Positions 7,343 through 14,199 of a stretch of 14,199 nt of DNA are shown here, one piece after another. How positions within the stretch are numbered: position 1 is the first letter of the stretch; each line of letters begins with the position of its first letter. The position numbers and the translations under genes were made by a program. Source of the DNA: Spirogloea muscicola (Eukaryota; Streptophyta; Zygnematophyceae; Spirogloeales; Spirogloeaceae); assembly GCA_009602725.1 (NCBI GenBank), contig WELB01000277.1, positions 135,732 through 149,930 on the forward strand, given 5' to 3'. The notes under the pieces were generated by a model. That model made no database searches. It saw nothing but the letters and a program-made list of their open reading frames with translations, and was not told the origin of the DNA.

Positions 7343-7422
7343 TGCTCGCCCATTGAGGATAGGGGCTGGAAAAGCCAGCCCAAAAAAGAATGAACAGAGT
7401 ACGAGAAGGGGGCCAGGAAAAG
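7336..7422 (-). repeat. 87-bp direct repeat, first copy
   Basis: Matches 7665-7751 at a 329-bp offset with about five mismatches. It contains a minus-strand hairpin core, GGCTGGAAAAGCCAGCC, at 7364-7380, with a 6-bp stem. Its last 15 bases form the left flank of the retrocopy at 7423-7636. Confidence 0.85.
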
Positions 7423-7636
7423 ATCGTGTATTAGAAAGAAATGTAGGCCAAATGGCCAGGTACAAAGGCAAGCACATCTAAAAATCTACATAACCTACAG
7501 CAGATTGACCCGCTCAATAACCACGGGTCAAAACATAAAGGTCACTACTCGATGCATGAATACTAGGAATGCCAGGAACGGAGCCCTTCTGCCACCTACT
7601 AGAGCTCGCCCAGCTTTCTGGTGCAAGGCACTAGCC
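7423..7636 (-). mobile_element. Inserted retrocopy: right arm of the large inverted repeat
   Basis: Reverse complement of 6673-6886, about 98% identical by eye. Read on the minus strand it starts in the coding tail (A-L-H-Q-K-A-G-R-A-L), carries a 2-nt insertion that shifts the frame, keeps the tail stop (TGA, 7514-7516) and ends after about 90 nt of 3' flank. It is flanked by GGGGGCCAGGAAAAG (7408-7422) and AGGGGCCAGGGGAAG (7637-7651), identical at 12 of 15 positions. An apparently uninterrupted version of this site, GGGGGCCAGGAGAAG, lies at 7737-7751. That pattern indicates an insertion with a target-site duplication. Confidence 0.75.
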
Positions 7637-7664
7637 AGGGGCCAGGGGAAGCGCTAAGAAAAAG

Positions 7665-7751
7665 AAGAAAGTGCTCGCTCATTGAGAATAGGGGCTGGCA
7701 AAGCCAGCCCAAGAAAGAATGAACAGAGTACGAGAAGGGGGCCAGGAGAAG
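7665..7751 (-). repeat. 87-bp direct repeat, second copy
   Basis: Second copy of 7336-7422. The hairpin core at 7693-7709 reads GGCTGGCAAAGCCAGCC, with the same 6-bp stem and a changed loop base. It lies 89 nt downstream of the stop of copy F on the minus strand, the spacing seen for other copies. Confidence 0.85.
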
Positions 7752-7797
7752 CGCTAAGAAAACAAGCACACAGAGAAACAAAGCAGCTACGAATCAC

Positions 7798-8119
7798 TCA
7801 GTAACCTCTGCTAAGCAGCCGCAGGTCGGAGATGCTAGGCTCCTGGAAGTGGGTCCCTTGGCCAGAGCCAGAGGCAGCAGCGAGGGCTCTGCCGGTACGA
7901 AGGTGCAGCGCCCGGGCCATAGACCTCTGCAGCGAGACGGCCAGGCGCATACGATGTGCTTGCGCCAGCGACCCGGCTGCAGGAAAGTTGACCGGCTGCC
8001 CATGGAAGCGACGGGCGATGGTGTGGCGGGCGAGCTGGGTGAGCAGCTCGAGCCGCCGAGCGCCCAGCGCCCCATGGGTGTCAAAGCTCTCCCATCCGCT
8101 GTAGTCTCTTGCATAGCTG
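7798..8119 (-). pseudogene. Coding-tail copy F, longest minus-strand copy
   Basis: Read on the minus strand this is open from about 8119 to TGA at 7798-7800, roughly 106 codons. It includes S-F-D-T-H-G-A-L-G-A-R-R-L-E-L-L, then R-R-F-H-G-Q-P-V-N-F, A-A-G-S-L-A-Q-A-H-R-M-R-L, L-Q-R-S-M-A-R-A-L-H-L-R and ends S-D-L-R-L-L-S-R-G-Y. It is homologous to copy C in the upstream part (D-x-x-G-x-L-G-x-R...L-L...R-R) and to copy B downstream. It is much more GC-rich than its surroundings and has no frameshift, so it may be young or under constraint. I infer a LINE-like C-terminus; no start codon of its own can be argued. Confidence 0.65.
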
Positions 8120-8153
8120 TGTGCTTTTGGCGCCTTTCGGCTCTTTGGACCTT

Positions 8154-8214
8154 AGGCAATGGGTATGAGAGGTCAGCCCAAAGGAATGCACATGACCTCT
8201 CATGCCCATTGCCT
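8154..8214. repeat. 22-bp stem hairpin inside a repeat copy
   Basis: AGGCAATGGGTATGAGAGGT followed by CA (8154-8175) pairs with 8193-8214 at 21 of 22 positions, the exception being a possible G-U pair. The loop is 17 nt. It looks like the family's 3' element turned into a palindrome: the loop and left arm keep GCCCAAAGGAATG and the right arm ends ATTGCCTTACTTTG, as in the plus-orientation consensus. Confidence 0.85.
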
Positions 8215-8310
8215 TACTTTGAAAGAGCCGTTTCTCTGCAATGTCTCTGCAATGCAAATTACAAAAAAAACAGAAAAGAAAATGTCCATCACCTGCTGCT
8301 CACAATCCGC

Positions 8311-8367
8311 GCGGTGCGCATGACACGAAGGGTGGCCAGTCAAAGCCAGTACATTGTTCATGCAAAA
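8311..8367 (-). repeat. TGTACTGGCTTTGACTGGCC module
   Basis: On the minus strand TGTACTGGCTTTGACTGGCC leads to CATGCGCACCGCGC. The same order appears at about 12981-13030 and, weaker, at 5113-5160. Here and at 12981-13030 it lies about 70 nt after a coding-tail end and about 100 nt before a 3' element, so it belongs to the 3' flank of one subtype. Confidence 0.6.
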
Positions 8368-8436
8368 ACTAGTGCAATAAATGGGGCTAAATGAAATGAA
8401 GATCTATGCTAAGGTCGTTAGGGTAACAGTGTGACT

Positions 8437-8490
8437 GCAGTACCCACGGGTGAGCACATACATTATCCGACAAGCTAACTTGGGGAGCCG
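8437..8490 (-). pseudogene. Coding-tail copy G, stop lost (MYVLTRGY-C)
   Basis: On the minus strand the end reads R-I-M-Y-V-L-T-R-G-Y, but the stop codon is TGC (8437-8439), so the frame runs on. It points away from SQD1 and ends about 220 bp upstream of the proposed SQD1 start codon, in what should be promoter or 5' UTR. Confidence 0.55.
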
Positions 8491-8685
8491 GAGAAAGAGA
8501 GAGACAGACCTAAGCGGAGCTGAGCTAAGCTGACCCGGAGGGAGGGTGGGGTTTGGGTTTCCGTCGTCAGAGTTAGGGGTTGAAGGGACTTCACCGCTAC
8601 GATCCTGGTGGCTGGCAAAGCCGTCGTCCCGCGCGGCCTGGAGCTCCGCTCCGCCGCCGCCCCCCCCGCCGCTCCCGCCGCCGCC
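8491..8685 (+). promoter_or_regulatory. Putative SQD1 promoter / 5' UTR
   Basis: GC content rises sharply across this stretch. It holds a purine-rich GAGAAAGAGAGAGACA at 8491-8506 and a GAGCTAAGC-like duplication near 8515-8530, and no TATA box I can support. The final bases, GCCGCCGCCATGG, give a strong Kozak context for the ATG at 8686. A plus-strand frame in phase with the later exon is open here but contains no ATG before 8771. Confidence 0.35.
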
Positions 8686-11632
<2,947 letters not shown>

Positions 11633-12480
11633 CCTGCAATTGCGGGACAGTCCATTGCACCTTGGTGTTGTATAGGTCTCCTCTTCTGCAGGCCTTCCGC
11701 CCACAATTTGAGTGCTCGCGCTTAGCTAACATACTACCAGCATGGAGAGGGATTCTTGAGGCTGATAAGGTGGACCTTGTAGCTGAAGCCAGTGAGGGTG
11801 ATGGTATGTACTGGCCTGGATAGCCAACGGAGCATGGCTTAACCTTGTGAGCAAGTTGTGGAAACGTCCGTGCTTGGACGTCCGGACCAGCTCCTCGTAC
11901 TCTTCGTACACCATACTGGAGACGCTATGAATGTCCCAGCCTCACAGGTGGACCATAGTCTGGTCCATTCTTGTGACGCTTGTGGAACAGTCTGGCATCA
12001 GCTCCAGCATCTTGAGGTGTTGTGTTGTGCAGCTCGAGGATCTAGCCACCAACGCATCTCCGATGTGCTGATCGAGGATGGCCAGTGATTGACAAGGAAG
12101 CGATTGAACGTGCGGTTGTTTCTATATTGTGCACTGTCGAGAGAAGCATTGTTGCAGGGGTGGTGCGGTTGCAAGGCTTGGGAAAAGGCTCCACACCATA
12201 AGAACAGCCAGGTTGAGGACGCTGCTTGCCGTGCACCATAGAGACTGTGAGTGTCCCAACTTGGCAAATTTTGTGGTTGCAACCCACTCAACGACAAATA
12301 ATGTTGGGTCAGGAAGGCGCCAGCAGAGGCTGATGCATCCAAGCATTGGCTGCGAACAGGCGAGCACGCGAGCTCGACTTTGCGCAAGAAGAGGAGCTCG
12401 ACAGTCCAATGAGGCGGCGCTTTTGCGAGGGGGGCTATTCTGAGACAGACAAGGGCAGCCGAGGACAATGGTATTCCAAA
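11633..12480. other. Downstream of SQD1: 3' UTR and unassigned DNA
   Basis: The SQD1 3' UTR must begin here, but neither AATAAA nor TGTAA follows the stop closely. Two segments look alike: GTACACCATA...GAGACGCTATGAATGTCCCA near 11907-11940 and GTGCACCATAGAGACTGTGA...GTGTCCCAACTTGG near 12232-12263. On the minus strand 11905-11840 reads M-V-Y-E-E-Y-E-E-L-V, a short plausible peptide without support. A GATG|GTATGT near 11801 would make a good splice donor. I cannot name a gene here. Confidence 0.35.
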
Positions 12481-12499
12481 CAATACGGCTTCAGGGTAC

Positions 12500-12566
12500 T
12501 TACGGCAATGGCTGTGAGAGGCCAGCCCAGAATGAATGAACAAGGTCTGAAAGGGCCGGAAGGCGC
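12500..12566 (-). repeat. 3'-element copy, core 12510-12527 (minus)
   Basis: The plus strand reads GGCAATGGCTGTGAGAGGCC, AGCCCAGAATGAATGAACAA, GGTCTGAAAGGGCCGGAAGG, CGC. It is the cleanest minus-strand match to the consensus, with the GGCTG-8-CAGCC core intact. Confidence 0.75.
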
Positions 12567-12764
12567 AAGAAATAAGAACGGCTAGAAGGGCTGGTGACAT
12601 AGAGGCCGGCCTCTAAGAAACAACGCAGCAAAGTAAGGAGAGAAGGAGCAACAGCCCGAGTCTGCGCATGCAGCGGAGGCGAGGATCCCAGCTCCACGAA
12701 ATAGGTGCAGCAGGTGAGTGTGCGGACAAGAGCTCGCTCGACGGCCTCTGCACCTGTTTGAGGC

Positions 12765-12810
12765 AGGCGGTGGCTGTGAAAGGCCAGCCCAAGAGGATGG
12801 ACAAGGACGA
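12765..12810 (-). repeat. 3'-element copy, core 12772-12789 (minus)
   Basis: GGCGGTGGCTGTGAAAGGCC then AGCCCAAGAGGATGGACAAG. The core and the CCCAA-GAATGNACAAGG flank are kept; the outer flank is lost. Confidence 0.65.
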
Positions 12811-12844
12811 GGGGAACTCCCGTCAAGAAGAGAAGCTCTCCCAG

Positions 12845-12895
12845 AAGGGAGGCAATGGCTGTGAGAGGCCCGCTAAAAGATTGGACAAGGTCCCA
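12845..12895 (-). repeat. Degenerate 3'-element copy (minus)
   Basis: GGAGGCAATGGCTGTGAGAG, then GCCCGCTAAAAGATTGGACA, AGGTCCC. One arm of the core is altered (CCGCT in place of CAGCC). It is about 100 nt downstream of the TGTACAGGC module at 12981-13030 on the minus strand. Confidence 0.55.
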
Positions 12896-12980
12896 TTCCT
12901 TGGACATGGTCCAAGGAGCTGGGACGCACAAACCATCAAAATAGCAACTGACCACGATGGATGGCTGCTCAAGCGAAGGC

Positions 12981-13030
12981 ACGCGGTGCGCATCAATGAA
13001 GAGGGGGGCCAGAGTAAGCCTGTACACTGT
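12981..13030 (-). repeat. TGTACAGGCTTACTCTGGCC module
   Basis: Counterpart of 8311-8367 in the same orientation. Both end in TGCGCACCGCG on the minus strand, and both lie about 70 nt after a coding-tail end. Confidence 0.55.
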
Positions 13031-13101
13031 GTGTAACAATAACAAAGACAGGTCTGACAGGGGCCAAGGTGAGTACAAAGAATTACAAACCGAGGGGGGC
13101 T

Positions 13102-13175
13102 CTAGTAGCCACGAGTGAGCACGAGGAGAAGGTCAAAGAGCTCTTGCAGAGTAAGGCGATGGCCGAGAGGATCTA
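13102..13175 (-). pseudogene. Coding-tail copy H (FDLLLVLTRGY-stop)
   Basis: On the minus strand the frame reads L-G-H-R-L-T-L-Q-E-L, F-D-L-L-L-V-L-T-R-G-Y and stops with TAG at 13102-13104. Its upstream end is a 3'-element-like sequence (GGCCATCGCCTTACTCTG), so it is another very short copy like A. Confidence 0.6.
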
Positions 13176-13239
13176 AAGAGACTGGACGATGTTCGCAGGG
13201 ACCAAACGCGCTGAAGCACACACGTAGTTGTACAAGTGA

Positions 13240-13300
13240 TACTAGATAGCCCCCTAGATAGCCCCCCAGTCAGCAGCCGCCAGTCCGAGTAGCATGCCGT
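13240..13300 (-). pseudogene. Possible coding-tail fragment (YSDWRLLTGG)
   Basis: The minus strand gives Y-S-D-W-R-L-L-T-G-G, similar to the S-D-L-R-L-L-T-R-G signature but without the terminal Y-stop. A tandem CCCCCTAGATAGCCCCCCAG-like stretch lies beside it (TAGATAGCCCCC twice at 13246-13268). Confidence 0.35.
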
Positions 13301-13408
13301 TGCAAAGTGTCGCCACGGTGAAAGCCAGAAGCAGCAAACGGCGAGCGAGGGGGCCGTTCCAGCCTTCACCCGGTGTACAAAGCCCACTTGGCCCCTGGCC
13401 TCCCGGCA

Positions 13409-13451
13409 CAGATCACTTCTCTGACCTCCGGCCGATTAACAGGGGATGTTG
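13409..13451 (+). pseudogene. Coding-tail copy I (SDLRPINRGC-stop)
   Basis: The frame reads P-G-T-D-H-F-S-D-L-R-P-I-N-R-G-C and ends with TGA at 13449-13451. The next hairpin core starts 71 nt after the stop. The bases around the stop (AACAGGGGAT.TTGAG.ACCCAG) match those of copy B, so I and B form a subgroup. Confidence 0.55.
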
Positions 13452-13509
13452 AGGACCCAGAGGCAACTGGAGTCGCTGTTGTGCTTTTGCGCTTTTTGAA
13501 CTTTGATCG

Positions 13510-13555
13510 TTCCAATGTCTGGGCTGGCCAAGCACAGCCGTCGTGCTCTGGTGGC
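13510..13555 (+). repeat. 3'-element copy, core 13522-13539
   Basis: ATGTCTGGGCTGGCCAAGCA, then CAGCCGTCGTGCTCTGG. The core is intact, and the preceding GAGTCGCTG...GTGCTTTT matches the flank at 6904-6920 downstream of copy C. Confidence 0.65.
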
Positions 13556-13600
13556 ATGAGTCTGTTCTGTCCAGCGCTTTCCGCGACTCACCTTTTCCTT

Positions 13601-13645
13601 CAGACCTTGTCCATTCCTTTGGGCTGGCCTTTCCCAGCCACCAGT
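13601..13645 (+). repeat. 3'-element copy, core 13622-13639
   Basis: CAGACCTTGTCCATTCCTTT then GGGCTGGCCTTTCCCAGCCA. This is very close to consensus. A weaker GGCTATCCACAGCCC follows at about 13697-13711. Confidence 0.7.
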
Positions 13646-13839
13646 CAATCTGGCCGCGCTTTCTTCTTTCCGGCCCTTGTCACACTTCGCCAGAGCTGGC
13701 TATCCACAGCCCTCGGCTGTGAACGGGGCTCTCCTGAAGACGAGTGAGTGGCTTCCATCTTTGGCTACTTCCTTTGGGAGAGCCCCGTCACATACTGCCG
13801 TTTCCTTAAGCGAGGGCCAAGTGGACGGCCAGCGCGGGG

Positions 13840-14199
13840 CCTCATCGGGCGGCGCCCTGGGCCGTCGGATGGCGCGGGGACGCGAAAAGCGCCCCCGCTC
13901 CACCCCTCCCGCGAGCGATCGGACGGCTGTCCCCGAGCCGCCGTCCCACGTGGCCACCCCGCGCGGTGCCGTCCGATGCCACGCCATCCGTCGGCAGCCG
14001 CCGCAGGGCGGGCGCGCGTGCGGTGCACGGGCTGCCACGTGTCGTCTTCCTCGATTCGCGGCGGAAAGGCCGGGGGCCAAACGGTCGGACCCCCGGGCGG
14101 GAGGCGGGTTCGGTAAGTCCACCGCTAGCTACCCCGCGCCGCCGCCCGCCCGCCACGTGGCGCCCGCCGGCGCCGGCGAGCGGCGCGACGGCTCTGACG
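13840..14199. promoter_or_regulatory. GC-rich island with three CACGTG boxes
   Basis: The composition is far more GC-rich than the flanking repeats. CACGTG, the plant G-box core, occurs at 13947-13952, 14036-14041 and 14154-14159. GCCGTCCGAT occurs at 13968-13977 and in reverse at 13918-13927, with a one-mismatch version at 13861-13870. No reading frame is convincing on either strand. As with SQD1's own GC-rich 5' end, this could be the promoter or 5' region of a gene beyond the right edge (inference). Confidence 0.4.

Noticed and set aside
5861-8235. CRISPR-like array of short repeats
   Set aside because: Repeats are diverged, on both strands, unevenly spaced and carry coding tails; the genome is eukaryotic.
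12500-13078. 192-codon minus-strand frame
   Set aside because: It runs through several 3'-element copies (repeated LGLAFHSH-like peptides) and ends beside tail H, so it is translated repeat rather than a gene.
13700-14122. Arg/Pro-rich open frames on both strands of the right-hand GC island
   Set aside because: Open frames are expected at this GC content; no motif, no splice or start context.

Overview
This is eukaryotic nuclear DNA from the green lineage, most probably a green alga (inference). The signs are a six-exon nuclear gene for the plastid sulfolipid enzyme UDP-sulfoquinovose synthase (SQD1) with GT-AG introns, the 3' part of an intron-containing amino-acid/auxin permease-like transporter gene, a Ty1/copia-type LTR element whose primer-binding site fits plant-type initiator tRNA-Met, and a GC-rich island with CACGTG boxes. 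I cannot name the species.

Layout. 1-1447: 3' exons of a putative AAAP-family transporter on the plus strand. 1448-1881: its 3' flank. 1882-4950: a complete copia-type element with 494/495-bp LTRs that are nearly identical, around a 2.1-kb interior that keeps only scraps of gag and of the RNase H end; it looks non-autonomous. 4951-8480: a dense patchwork of short coding remnants on both strands. At least eight of them end in the same C-terminal signature, close to D-L-R-L-L-T-R-G-Y-stop, and several are followed at a near-constant distance by a small hairpin motif. 8686-11632: SQD1. 11633-12480: no gene I can support. 12481-13700: more copies of the same repeat family. 13840-14199: a very GC-rich stretch, possibly the promoter or 5' region of a gene beyond the right edge.

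The most unusual content is the repeat family. Its copies share a 3' end, start at different points, and occur in both orientations. One copy (7423-7636) is flanked by a near-perfect 15-nt direct repeat like a target-site duplication. This is what 5'-truncated retroposition by a non-LTR (LINE-like) element would leave. The copies also form SQD1's immediate upstream region and part of its first intron. SQD1 and the transporter are the only conventional genes seen and have no evident functional link.
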